From Flavobacterium poyangense (GTDB taxonomy: Bacteria > Bacteroidota > Bacteroidia > Flavobacteriales > Flavobacteriaceae): DNA of 64,000 nt. Each line of letters begins with the position of its first letter. Positions within the stretch are counted from its first letter, which is position 1. The notes beneath the pieces were generated by a model. It saw only the letters and a list, made by a program, of their open reading frames with translations, searched no databases and was not told the origin of the DNA. Positions 36,884 to 45,044 of this stretch are shown here, one piece after another. The position numbers were made by a program, and so were the translations under genes. The stretch covers positions 719,113-783,112 of the forward strand of contig NZ_JAALLN010000001.1 of NCBI RefSeq assembly GCF_011751075.1. The letters run 5' to 3'.

Positions 36884-37600
36884 CTAATAAACAAAAACCA
36901 TCAACTGAAAAGCTTCCATACGTCTGCTTTCACCAGTAGTACCGGCTATCTGATCACCGCTAACCCACGGCAACCAACCGTAATCTGCCACATGAGCTCT
37001 GTAATAATTTGGAGTAGCTAACTTAATGGCCTCCATTCTTCGGCCTAAACCAACAGTTCCTAACAATCTGGAACATCCCTGATCGTACCAACCATATCCT
37101 TCTACATGTGCCGTTCCAACTCTGCAAATCGGACTAGGTATGCCTCCAAATTCAATAGCCTCCAATTGTCTGCCTTCTCCGGTTGTTCCTATTGCCGCTC
37201 CATACGATGTCCATGGCAGCCAGCCTTTTCCTGCCACATGCGCTCTGTATCCGTTTATTGCGGCTGTTTTACCAGTTAGTTTTTTTTCTGCAGCCAGTTC
37301 TTCCAATTTTTTAAAGTAAGCATCACTTCCTGCAGCTTCTTTAGTTAGATTTCCTGTTTCAAAATCATAGGAATTTTTAAGAATTTCGATTTCACTTTTT
37401 TTATTCGCTACTTCAAACTTCTTTACCATTAAGTTTAGAATTTCGGGTGGTATGTTTTGTAAAATCTTCCCATCGGGATCGACAGCAAATTTTAATTCTT
37501 TGTTTTGCTCTGCCGTTGATGGCTTCTGAGCAAACTCATCTGTTTGACAAGAAATAAAAAGGGATACTAAAAAAGCAACTAAAATAATTTTTGTTTTCAT
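36884..37600 (-). CDS. Surface lipoprotein with three ChW-like repeats
   Basis: This 238-residue protein has a lipoprotein signal ending LVSLFISC, with the acidic motif CQTDE after the lipid Cys, as in Flavobacteriia surface-exposed lipoproteins. After a helical spacer there are three repeats of about 45-48 residues: GYRAHVAGKGWLPW with GTTGEGRQLEAI; CRVGTAHVEGYGWYDQG with GTVGLGRRMEAI; and YRAHVADYGWLPW with GTTGESRRMEAF. The pattern (AHV..GW..W....GTtG..r.lEAi) is that of ChW domains, first described in Clostridium and linked to the cell surface. The adhesion or binding role is inferred. The gene is monocistronic with a strong terminator. Confidence 0.75.
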   Translation of the reverse strand: MKTKIILVAFLVSLFISCQTDEFAQKPSTAEQNKELKFAVDPDGKILQNIPPEILNLMVKKFEVANKKSEIEILKNSYDFETGNLTKEAAGSDAYFKKLEELAAEKKLTGKTAAINGYRAHVAGKGWLPWTSYGAAIGTTGEGRQLEAIEFGGIPSPICRVGTAHVEGYGWYDQGCSRLLGTVGLGRRMEAIKLATPNYYRAHVADYGWLPWVSGDQIAGTTGESRRMEAFQLMVFVY

Positions 37601-38318
37601 AATAATAGGTTGTTAATTAATGGTTTATAATAAGGATTTGTTCTACTGAATTTTACAAAAGCGCACTCTTTATATATTTTTAACCAACCTCTTAACTGTG
37701 TAACTAATACAAACATTACACTGCTAAAAGAAACCAATTTATGCCCCGTTGGGGTAATTACTTCGTCAATTCACTTCGCTCGGGTCGTAAAAACTATACT
37801 TAACACATCGCTCATATGAGGTTTTAAGTAAGTGAAATGTCTTTTGCGTTTTCAAAACCATGTTTCTCCTATGTTTGCGTAGAATTTTTTCACGCAGATT
37901 TATTCAGATTGTTTTATCCAGCCAAAAAAATATCTGCCTAATCTGCATGCATAAAACGAATTTTTTGCGACTTCGCAACTTTGCGTGAGAATTTAACCGC
38001 TAGACTCGCAAAGTATTATGCAAGGTTCACAAAGATTTTAAAAGAACATTTTTTAGATAAAGCTTTACGAATTATATGTGAAGAATAATTATAGCCAACG
38101 AATTATTCATAATCATTATACTATATCAAATGTATATAAATAATTTTAACATCATGAGAAAATTCGTGTTATAAAAAACTCAAAAAGAAAGTTTTTTGTA
38201 CAATTTATCTGAATGGATCATAATAAGAATTAAAAAAAGTATCTGTCTTTTTTCTGAAATTAATCCTCGAAGCATCGAAGAGTTTATTTACATTTGTACT
38301 CGCAATGGTTGAGCTTCA
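37601..38318. other. Long gene-free stretch upstream of the riboswitch
   Basis: There is no convincing reading frame. It holds AT-rich sequence and degenerate family-3 repeat pieces: CACGCAGATTTATTCAGATT near 37892, GCGACTTCGCAACTTTGCGT near 37967 and CTCGCAAAGTATTATGCAAG near 38006. TACATTTG at 38289-38296 is a candidate -7 promoter for the riboswitch transcript. Confidence 0.6.
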
Positions 38319-38512
38319 TTTTTCGGTGTAGCTGATTAAAAGGGAATTAGGTGTAAATCCTGAACAAGCCCGTTACTGTAAGTTTCATACAACATTTTGA
38401 CAGATTGTGGTCGATTTTTTAAACTTCCAAAATCTAATCTTTTACCACTGCATTTTTTAGAAATGTGGGAAGGTTGTTCAAAATGGGAACAAGTCAGGAG
38501 ACCTGCCACTGC
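38319..38512 (+). promoter_or_regulatory. Cobalamin (B12) riboswitch
   Basis: The conserved blocks appear in order: GGTGTAGCTGATTAAAAGGG, GAATTAGGTGTAAATCC, GCCCGTTACTGTAAG, CCACTGC, GTGGGAAGG and the B12-box AAGTCAGGAGACCTGCC (about 38491-38508). This is a class-I cobalamin riboswitch with the peripheral P7-P10 arm present. Just after it TTAAAGTTTT and AAAACTTTAA (38521-38548) form a 10-bp hairpin that could be the expression platform. It should reduce expression of the lipoprotein gene at 38622 when B12 is plentiful. Confidence 0.93.
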
Positions 38513-38621
38513 TTAATAGTTTAAAGTTTTCGTGGACCAAAACTTTAAGGTCGGACATCAAATTTAAATTCGGCTTTCGCTTTTTAAGCAAACAAGAATA
38601 AAAAATAATACGCTTTCGTTT

Positions 38622-39755
38622 ATGAATAAAATTTTATTTGCATTAGCCACAACGATATTCCTCTCCGGATGCTCCAGTGATGACGCCCCTAGCGAAGTAA
38701 TCTTACCAGAAGTAACAATTACAGAACCTGCAAATGGTTTTACAATTGATAAAATGCAATGGTTTCACCTCGAACCTAAAGTAAAAAACACAACCGACGT
38801 GACGTACACCTGGTTGATAAACGGAAAAATAGTTGCCACCACAGCAGATTTACTGCACGTTTTTGCGCAAGCCGGAACCTATACAATTGATTATAGAGCA
38901 AAAAACAATTCCGGTGAAATCTATAAAAAACTCACCCTTGTTGTTACGGAAAAAACCTATCTGAACGGAGTTAAAAATGTATTTGAATTCTTTCCTGCAC
39001 CCGGTCAATTTACAAATGCCTTACCCGAAGCAACTGCAAAAGACACTGACGAAACCATGCGAAAAAAAGCAGAAACGGCTCTTACAACAGGAAGCCTGGT
39101 AAGCCTTGGCGGATTTGGCGGCTATATCGTAATGGGATTTGACCACACCATCATCAATAAAGAAGGTAAAGATTTTATTGTTCTTGGAAACGCATTCAGT
39201 AATTGGTCCGAACCCGGTATCATTATGGTGTCCTCCGATACAAACAAAAATGGAAAACCAGATGATGAGTGGTACGAAATCGCAGGCTCAGAACACAATA
39301 AACCGACCACTATTAAAAATTACGAACTGACATATTACCAACCCAAAAACGAACCTGAAAACCCATCGGAACCCAATTATATTCGTTGGACCGACAATCA
39401 GGGACAAACGGGTTATATCTCTAAAAATGCTTTTCACAGCAACTCTTTCTATCCAACCTGGAAAGGCGCCAGCATTACCTTAAAAGGAACCTTTTTAAAA
39501 GCCAACATATTCGATCAATCCGGAACCGGTACCTATTGGGTAAACCCTGCCTATGACTGGGGTTATGCAGACAACTGGCCCAATGCCGACGAGAAAGCAC
39601 AAATCGATATCAGCTGGGCTGTAGACAAAAAAGGAAGCCCCGTAAAACTACAAGGAATTAACTTCATCAAAGTCTACAATTCAAACCGCGCCGAAGGCGG
39701 ATGGCTAGGAGAAGTTTCTACCGAAGTTTCCGGTTTTAAGGATTTGAATTTATAA
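38622..39755 (+). CDS. B12-regulated surface lipoprotein with PKD-like domain
   Basis: This 377-residue protein has the signal MNKILFALATTIFLSGC followed by SSDD, a surface-export signature. Residues 30-110 form a PKD/Ig-like domain (VTITEPANGFTI, then TYTWLINGK and AGTYTIDYRAKN). The rest is a conserved domain (SLGGFGGYIVMGFDHTI, FIVLGNAFSNWSEPGIIMVS, DEWYEIAGSEH) seen in cell-surface proteins of Bacteroidota cobalamin loci. With the riboswitch upstream, it probably binds or captures corrinoids at the surface. No BtuB receptor or transporter follows; a hairpin at 39797 ends the transcript. Confidence 0.8.
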   Translation: MNKILFALATTIFLSGCSSDDAPSEVILPEVTITEPANGFTIDKMQWFHLEPKVKNTTDVTYTWLINGKIVATTADLLHVFAQAGTYTIDYRAKNNSGEIYKKLTLVVTEKTYLNGVKNVFEFFPAPGQFTNALPEATAKDTDETMRKKAETALTTGSLVSLGGFGGYIVMGFDHTIINKEGKDFIVLGNAFSNWSEPGIIMVSSDTNKNGKPDDEWYEIAGSEHNKPTTIKNYELTYYQPKNEPENPSEPNYIRWTDNQGQTGYISKNAFHSNSFYPTWKGASITLKGTFLKANIFDQSGTGTYWVNPAYDWGYADNWPNADEKAQIDISWAVDKKGSPVKLQGINFIKVYNSNRAEGGWLGEVSTEVSGFKDLNL

Positions 39756-39796
39756 AAACACCCGTTTATTCTGTCACTCCGATAATCCTAAACGAC

Positions 39797-39829
39797 AAAT
39801 CTGACAGGTTTTAAAAACCTGTCAGATTT
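39797..39829 (+). terminator. Perfect hairpin downstream of the B12 lipoprotein gene
   Basis: AAATCTGACAGGTTTT is mirrored by AAAACCTGTCAGATTT, a stem of up to 16 bp, about 40 bp after the stop. It is followed by AATTTTAG, a weak T-run. The same palindrome sequence is a common intergenic element in flavobacteria. Confidence 0.65.
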
Positions 39830-39890
39830 AATTTTAGTAGAAATTAATGTATTTTAAGTACGAACAGCTATTTACACAATATTGTTAATT

Positions 39891-40035
39891 CCGAAGAATG
39901 GCAAATTGCCACTTAATTCATTCAGCGTGTAATTTCGACGTAAGGAGGAATCACACACGCAATTCAACAAAGATTCGTCGCATTCTGTGCGGAGTTCCTT
40001 GTGTGATTCCTCATTCTTCGGAATGACAAATTGCT
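39891..40035. repeat. Inverted intergenic repeat with GAATGAGGAATC-type arms
   Basis: CCGAAGAATGGCAAATTGCC and AAGGAGGAATCACACACGCA on the left are mirrored by TTGTGTGATTCCTCATTCTT and CGGAATGACAAATTGC on the right. Fragments of the same family recur at 43740-43805 and 48705-48735. No gene is within it. Confidence 0.7.
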
Positions 40036-40128
40036 GCTTATCTGCGGTTAAACCCGCTCCTACAAGTAGCCAAAAAAAAGACCGCTCAATTAAGAACAGT
40101 CTTCTATACTATTAAAAAACAAAAATAC

Positions 40129-40434
40129 CTAAGCCATAAACAAAGCATACTTATTGTAGTTGTACAAAACCTTATCATAAGGCACTAATTTCGGATTTAT
40201 TTCTTCTGAAGAAGCATCAAATACAATCCCGTTATGTTTTCTAAACAAGTAAATTTCTTTCAGACAATTAGATAAACTCTGGTGAATTGAAGTCGTAAAA
40301 GTGGGTAATTGTTTATCGCCCACTAATAAATCTATCTGATAATTAGAACTGCTTTTAGAAAGGTTATTTCCAATGATTCTTATCGTAAACTGTGTCGCTT
40401 TTCCGTATTGTTCGCCTTTATATTGTATGACCAT
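40129..40434 (-). CDS. Hypothetical protein (101 aa)
   Basis: This 101-residue soluble protein has the segments YKGEQYGKATQFTIRIIGNN and DKQLPTFTTSIHQSLSNCLK. It has no signal, membrane segment or recognised family. It is transcribed alone, with 356 bp of repeat-rich sequence before its start region. The frame is intact and codon use is normal, so it is likely real. Confidence 0.55.
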   Translation of the reverse strand: MVIQYKGEQYGKATQFTIRIIGNNLSKSSSNYQIDLLVGDKQLPTFTTSIHQSLSNCLKEIYLFRKHNGIVFDASSEEINPKLVPYDKVLYNYNKYALFMA

Positions 40435-40517
40435 AATTTTATAATTAAAAGGGTTAAAGTAAGATTTTATTCCGTTTTATTTTTCATTTCGATATTGATA
40501 ATTTAAAGTTATGAAAA

Positions 40518-40740
40518 AAAGCCACAAATTGCACGAATTTGCACGAATTTATTAGTGGAGATCGTGTAATTCCTAACATAAAAAAACCGCAACTAGTTAC
40601 AGTTTTCAACAATTAACTGCATATAAAGCCACAAATTGCACAAATTCACACGAATTAATTAGTGGAAATTCGTGCAATTCGCGGCATAAAAAAAACCGTA
40701 ACGAATTACGGTTTTCGACAATTAACTAAATATATTTAAT
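40518..40740. repeat. Tandemly duplicated repeat module (family 2, copies b and c)
   Basis: Two copies of about 110 bp occur. Each starts GCCACAAATTGCAC, continues through ACGAATT..TTAGTGGA and a GTGCAATTC/GTGTAATTC arm, then a hairpin of AAACCG(C/T)AAC type, and ends CAATTAACT. The second copy's hairpin is perfect and works as a terminator (40692). Confidence 0.75.
40692..40715 (-). terminator. Rho-independent terminator of the LRR gene
   Basis: AAAACCGTAA and TTACGGTTTT form a 10-bp stem with a 4-nt loop. On the minus strand it is followed by a T-run (complement of the A8 at 40688). It is about 75 bp downstream of the LRR gene stop at 40791. Confidence 0.75.
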
Positions 40741-40790
40741 CAACTTGTTAACGAGAGTAAAATTCATTCATAAGCACGATTAATTTGGGG

Positions 40791-41636
40791 TTACAATTGT
40801 GTTTCTTTTTCAGTATTGATTTCTAACAAAACAGGATCTCCGTTTTCGTCAAACATAGTCATATTCAGTGCGTCTAATAACACCAGGTTTTTAGAAACGG
40901 TTCCTTCAAATTTATTATAGGAGAGATTCATTTCAGATAATTTATGCAGTTTTTCCAGTTCTTTTGGAACTTCACCTCCAAAACTATTATCAAACAAACT
41001 TAAATTTTCAAGAGCAGTAAAATTAAGTATTTCATTACTGAGATTACCGGACATCTTATTATTATTCAACAGCAACACTTTCAATGTTTGAATTTTATAT
41101 AAAGAACCCGGCAATTGCCCTTCCAGTTCATTATTAAACAATGACAGTATTTCTAACTGATTTAATTTCCCAATCTCTATTGGTAATTCTCCTGAAATTT
41201 TATTGGCATAAAGCTCCAGATTTTTCAGCTTTTTTAGCTCGCAAATCGAAGCCGGTAAAGTACCCGATAGCTCATTTAAGGAGACATCCAAAACTTCAAG
41301 CTCTTTCAGGTTTTGAATCGCAACGGGAAGTTGTCCTTTCAGATCGTTTTCGTGTAGATCAACAGCAACCAGATTTACTAAATCGTAAAACTCAACGGGT
41401 AATTCTCCCTTCAAATTATTGTTGGACAAATTAAGTCCGACAACTTTTCCATTTTCAGCTGTTACTCCATACCATGTAGCTACCGATAACGACAAATCCC
41501 ATTTTATTTTCCATTGTGATCCATTGGTAGCATGGTACAATTTAATAAGGGCATCTTTTTCTTTGTCCGAAACAGTATCTGCAAAAATATTTAGAGAAAA
41601 AACAAATGCTAAAAAAAGAGTAATATAACTTTTCAT
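40791..41636 (-). CDS. Exported leucine-rich-repeat protein, plant-type LRR
   Basis: This 281-residue protein has a signal peptide (SYITLFLAFVFSLNIFA). The N-terminal cap includes DALIKLYHATNGSQWKIKWD, like that of bacterial and plant LRR receptors. About eight 24-residue repeats follow at 70-255 with the LxGxLP pattern: NNLKGELPVEFYDL, NDLKGQLPVAIQNL, NELSGTLPASICEL, NKISGELPIEIGKL, NELEGQLPGSLYKI. It is probably secreted or periplasmic and binds protein. There is no C-terminal T9SS sorting domain. The role is unknown. Confidence 0.85.
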   Translation of the reverse strand: MKSYITLFLAFVFSLNIFADTVSDKEKDALIKLYHATNGSQWKIKWDLSLSVATWYGVTAENGKVVGLNLSNNNLKGELPVEFYDLVNLVAVDLHENDLKGQLPVAIQNLKELEVLDVSLNELSGTLPASICELKKLKNLELYANKISGELPIEIGKLNQLEILSLFNNELEGQLPGSLYKIQTLKVLLLNNNKMSGNLSNEILNFTALENLSLFDNSFGGEVPKELEKLHKLSEMNLSYNKFEGTVSKNLVLLDALNMTMFDENGDPVLLEINTEKETQL

Positions 41637-41816
41637 AACAGATTTGGGGGTTTGTTTTCGGCAATAAAATTATACATTTTACTGCTATAAAGCACAGAAT
41701 GTCGATAAAGTGTTAATAAATAATTTATTAACGTTATTTATACTACTTATTACAAATTAACAAACGTTTTACTTTTTTGCTTAAATTTGATTAACTAATC
41801 ATAAAAACCTCATATT

Positions 41817-42305
41817 ATGGAAATTAACTTTATTGCATTGCTACTTGCGGCTATTGTGCCTCTTGTAGTTGGTTTTATCTGGTATCATCCCAATCTTTTC
41901 GGAAATGCATGGATGAAAGAAAGTAATCTGACTAAAGAGCAGCTTCAAACCGGAAATATGCTTAAAATCTTTGGTTTAACGTATCTTTTTTCTCTCATGA
42001 TTGCTATGATCCTAATGGCATTGACGATACATCAGTCCGGAGCAGTAGGAATGATTGGCGGTCCTCCAAATATAAACGGTGCAAAACCTTCCTTTGCCGC
42101 TTTTATGGCAGATTACGGGACAGCTTATCGTACTTTTAAACATGGTGCGCTGCACGGTTTTATGTCGGGCTTGTTTTTTGCTTTACCAATAATCGGAATC
42201 AATTCTCTATTCGAAAGAAAATCATGGAAATACATTTTGATTCACACCGGATTCTGGCTCATCACACTGACCATAATGGGCGGAATTGTTTGTGCCTACG
42301 CCTAA
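41817..42305 (+). CDS. DUF1761 family membrane protein
   Basis: This 162-residue protein opens NFIALLLAAIVPLVVGFIWY then HPNLFGNAWMKES, the DUF1761 signature. Four membrane segments follow: GLTYLFSLMIAMILMAL, a Gly-rich loop with HGALHGFMSGLFFALPIIG, and IHTGFWLITLTIMGGIVCAY. The function is unknown in this family. It is monocistronic, with a terminator at 42319. A TAAATTTG box (41782-41789) lies 27 bp before the start and may be the -7 element. Confidence 0.85.
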   Translation: MEINFIALLLAAIVPLVVGFIWYHPNLFGNAWMKESNLTKEQLQTGNMLKIFGLTYLFSLMIAMILMALTIHQSGAVGMIGGPPNINGAKPSFAAFMADYGTAYRTFKHGALHGFMSGLFFALPIIGINSLFERKSWKYILIHTGFWLITLTIMGGIVCAYA

Positions 42306-42318
42306 TACTATAAAATAC

Positions 42319-42354
42319 AAAACCCGTTTGAAATTAAATCTCAAACGGGTTTTT
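42319..42354 (+). terminator. Rho-independent terminator of the DUF1761 gene
   Basis: AAAACCCGTTTGA and TCAAACGGGTTTT form a 13-bp stem around a 9-nt loop, and the T-run continues to TTTTTCTT. Confidence 0.88.
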
Positions 42355-42377
42355 CTTAATAATTACTTAAACCGAAA

Positions 42378-42406
42378 TTGGTTCTTCTAAATATTATCTA
42401 ATTTTG
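42378..42406 (+). promoter_or_regulatory. Bacteroidota-type promoter upstream of the FemAB-like gene
   Basis: TTG at 42378-42380, an 18-bp spacer and TAATTTTG at 42399-42406 fit the -33/-7 consensus. The element ends 19 bp before the start codon. Confidence 0.6.
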
Positions 42407-42425
42407 ACAAAATTAGCTTCCACTT

Positions 42426-43574
42426 TTGAGTACAACTTATTCTTTCCAGATTTACAATAGCGCTTCATTACTGCCTTTAGAATGGGATGCGCTTACCACC
42501 GAAAATATCTTTTTGACACGGAAATATCTCGAAGTACTCGAAAAATCTTCTCCGGTGAATATGTTATGCCATTTTATCGGGCTTTTTAAAAATGATACCC
42601 TAATCGGAATTGCTTTAACTCAATTTATTTTCGCAGAAAAACTGGAATCTTTTGGCGAGCGGGATCAATGCTTAAAAACATCTGTTCGCAATTTTGCGTT
42701 CAAGAATTTTGCTTCACACGTTTTATTTGTCGGGAACAATATGCTTACAGGTCAAAATGCTTTTTCAATTTCAGAAAATGCCAATCAGGCCAAAGCGATT
42801 AAAACACTCCATAAAGCCATCACTGAACTTAAAAAAGATTTTAAAGCAAAGGGCAGAAAAGTTCATATTACCAGCATAAAAGACTTTACAGAAAGTGAAA
42901 TAGAACCTTTGAAAAGTGAATTCAAGAATAATTTTACCTTCTCCACACAGCCCAATATGGTTTTTGAGATCAATTGCGACTGGAAAACGGAACAGGATTA
43001 TATTGATGCCCTTTCTAAAAAATATCGGGACCAATACAAACGTGCCCGCAAAAAAGCGGAGGGAATTGAAAAACAAAAAATGTCGCTTGATGAAATCATA
43101 AAATATGAAGATGTTATATATGACCTCTATTTTCATGTGGCAAAAAATGCTCCTTTCAATACTTTTTTCCTGGCCAAAAATCACTTCCGGACTTTTAAAG
43201 AAATCATGAAAGAAGATTTTCTTTTTTATGGTTATTTTTTAGATGGAAAGTTAATCGGGTTCAATACTTTGATTCAAAATGGTGCCGTAATGGACACTTA
43301 TTTCCTAGGGTATGACGAAAGTATTCAGCGCGATAAAATGTTATACCTCAACATGCTTTACGACATGATAGCCTATTCTATCAATCATGGCTTTTCGGAA
43401 GTTATATTTGCAAGGACTGCCCTCGAAATAAAAAGTTCTGTAGGGGCAAAACCGGTAAAAATGTATGGTTTAATCACCCATAGCAATGCTTTAATCAATA
43501 AAAAAATAGGTAAACTGTTTGATTACCTAGAACCTAAAACGGAATGGAAGGAAAGAAATCCGTTTAAGTTGTGA
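42426..43574 (+). CDS. FemAB/GNAT-like acyltransferase
   Basis: This 382-residue protein is read from a TTG start at 42426. No nearby ATG keeps the conserved YSFQIYNSASLLPLEWDALT. The second half has the GNAT-fold pattern of FemAB-type peptidoglycan-bridge and related transferases: QYKRARKKAEGIE, then PFNTFFLAKNHFRTFKEI and YGYFLDGKLIGFNTLIQNG, MDTYFLGYDESIQRDKMLYL. The C-terminus has AKPVKMYGLI. The substrate is unknown; similar genes act on lipids, amino acids or cell-wall precursors. The stop codon overlaps an intergenic inverted repeat. Confidence 0.7.
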   Translation: MSTTYSFQIYNSASLLPLEWDALTTENIFLTRKYLEVLEKSSPVNMLCHFIGLFKNDTLIGIALTQFIFAEKLESFGERDQCLKTSVRNFAFKNFASHVLFVGNNMLTGQNAFSISENANQAKAIKTLHKAITELKKDFKAKGRKVHITSIKDFTESEIEPLKSEFKNNFTFSTQPNMVFEINCDWKTEQDYIDALSKKYRDQYKRARKKAEGIEKQKMSLDEIIKYEDVIYDLYFHVAKNAPFNTFFLAKNHFRTFKEIMKEDFLFYGYFLDGKLIGFNTLIQNGAVMDTYFLGYDESIQRDKMLYLNMLYDMIAYSINHGFSEVIFARTALEIKSSVGAKPVKMYGLITHSNALINKKIGKLFDYLEPKTEWKERNPFKL

Positions 43575-44077
43575 GTTCTCAGTTGTGGGTTTTGAGTTAT
43601 GAGTTATGGTCCGTTTTTGTTAAAAATTACTAAGGCAAATTCAGAAATAAAAGTCCGAAACCTAGGTTATCATTGACTTTGTACTATTCTGAATGTATCT
43701 GGCAATTCTGTTATTTCTAATTATGAATTACAAAAAAAACTTCATTCTGAATGCCGCCATTAGTTGTCGAAATACTTGTGTGACTTCTCCTTCGTCGAAG
43801 TGACAAAGAAAGTAATTATTTCTTATTTTTAGTATGAGACTCGAGCGATAGACAATAGGCAAAGTAAATCACATACGCAATTCGGTAAATATTAACAACA
43901 TAAAGTATTGAGCTTATAGTGTGACTGCACTTATACAGCATTCACAATTCATACAAATTCTTTGATACTATATACCTAAAAAAATGACCCAAAAATCAAT
44001 CAAACAAAACACACCGATTTCCTGACTCACATTTTACATTTTACAACTCACATCTCACAACCCACAACTGAGAACTC
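43573..44077. repeat. 31-bp inverted repeats bracketing a gene-free segment
   Basis: The left copy (43573-43603, GAGTTCTCAGTTGTGGGTTT onward) is matched by its reverse complement at 44047-44077 with only a few mismatches. Between them there is no gene, only AT-rich sequence and a degenerate piece of the 39891 family (CATTCTGAATGCCGCCAT, GTGTGACTTCTCCTTCGTCG). The span is about 505 bp. It could be a non-autonomous element. Confidence 0.6.
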
Positions 44078-44110
44078 ACAACTCAGAACTGGCAACCTGA
44101 ATTAAAAAGT

Positions 44111-44980
44111 CTAAGGAATCGCTATCTTCATCTGTTTGTGCAAAATATGGATATCCAAAGAAGTCTGTGCGCCACAATACTCCCCATCAATCTGAAAATT
44201 AACCGGGTAATTGGTTTTAATCGTGGCTTTATCTGTTGAGATAATCACAATATCATCGGAATCAATGGGCATATTTCCGGTAATAATTTTCCCGAGTAAT
44301 AATAAATCCAGGCTTTTAAGAATTACCAATTCAAATTTACCATCGTTCATGGCTCCATTAGGATTGATTGTAACACCTGTTCCGTATTTCTGAGAGTTTG
44401 CAATAACAATCATTCTTGCCGTATGTTCGACTGTTTCTTTATTAGCGGTGATTGTAGCAACAAATGGATCACTGGAATCAACCAGCGTCGTGTAGGCCTG
44501 CAAAGCATAACCCCAAATCCCACGCCAGTTGCTTTCTTCGTAGTTTTTTACCAAATCGGCATTGATTCCGATATCACTCAAATGGATGCTTTTTTTCCCG
44601 TTAATAGAAATCATATCTATTTCAATATAAGGACGCAAAAAAGCTATGTTTAGGTTCTCCTCTATTGAATCCGGCAAATTCAAATCAACAGACAGTCCGT
44701 TGGCAGAACCTGCGGGTAAAATACCAATAACAATATCATACTGTTCCATTGCTTCGGCTACCATTTTTATGGTTCCGTCTCCACCGGCAACAACAATTCT
44801 TTGTGGACTGCATTCTTCATAAAGCGCTTGTATTGCTTTAACATCAGACTCACCTGTTGTTTCATACACTACTAAATTAAAGTTATTTACATCCGAAAAC
44901 TCATAAACAGCATCCATTAAATCTGATTTGTCCAGATCTCCGGAAATAGGATTTACAACAAAAACGATATTCTTTTTCAA
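44111..44980 (-). CDS. Diacylglycerol/lipid kinase (DagK/YegS family)
   Basis: This 289-residue protein has the DAGK catalytic start NIVFVVNPISGD, the nucleotide site VVAGGDGTIKMVAEAM (GGDGT 66-70) and ILPAGSANGLSVDLNLP. The C-terminal beta domain includes MIVIANSQKYGTGVTINPNG and NDGKFELVILKS. These enzymes phosphorylate diacylglycerol or related lipids to phosphatidate. It is divergent from an App1-type phosphatase gene with a 64-bp gap, so the pair may balance the same lipid. Confidence 0.9.
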   Translation of the reverse strand: MKKNIVFVVNPISGDLDKSDLMDAVYEFSDVNNFNLVVYETTGESDVKAIQALYEECSPQRIVVAGGDGTIKMVAEAMEQYDIVIGILPAGSANGLSVDLNLPDSIEENLNIAFLRPYIEIDMISINGKKSIHLSDIGINADLVKNYEESNWRGIWGYALQAYTTLVDSSDPFVATITANKETVEHTARMIVIANSQKYGTGVTINPNGAMNDGKFELVILKSLDLLLLGKIITGNMPIDSDDIVIISTDKATIKTNYPVNFQIDGEYCGAQTSLDIHILHKQMKIAIP

Positions 44981-45044
44981 AATTTAATTTCTAAAACCGA
45001 TTAAAAATAATTAATTTACAACTTCATATAAAAGTACACAATTA

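Noticed and set aside
42771..43184. 137-codon minus-strand frame inside the FemAB-like gene
   Set aside because: It is a Phe/Ile-rich shadow of an AT-rich coding region with no supporting signal.
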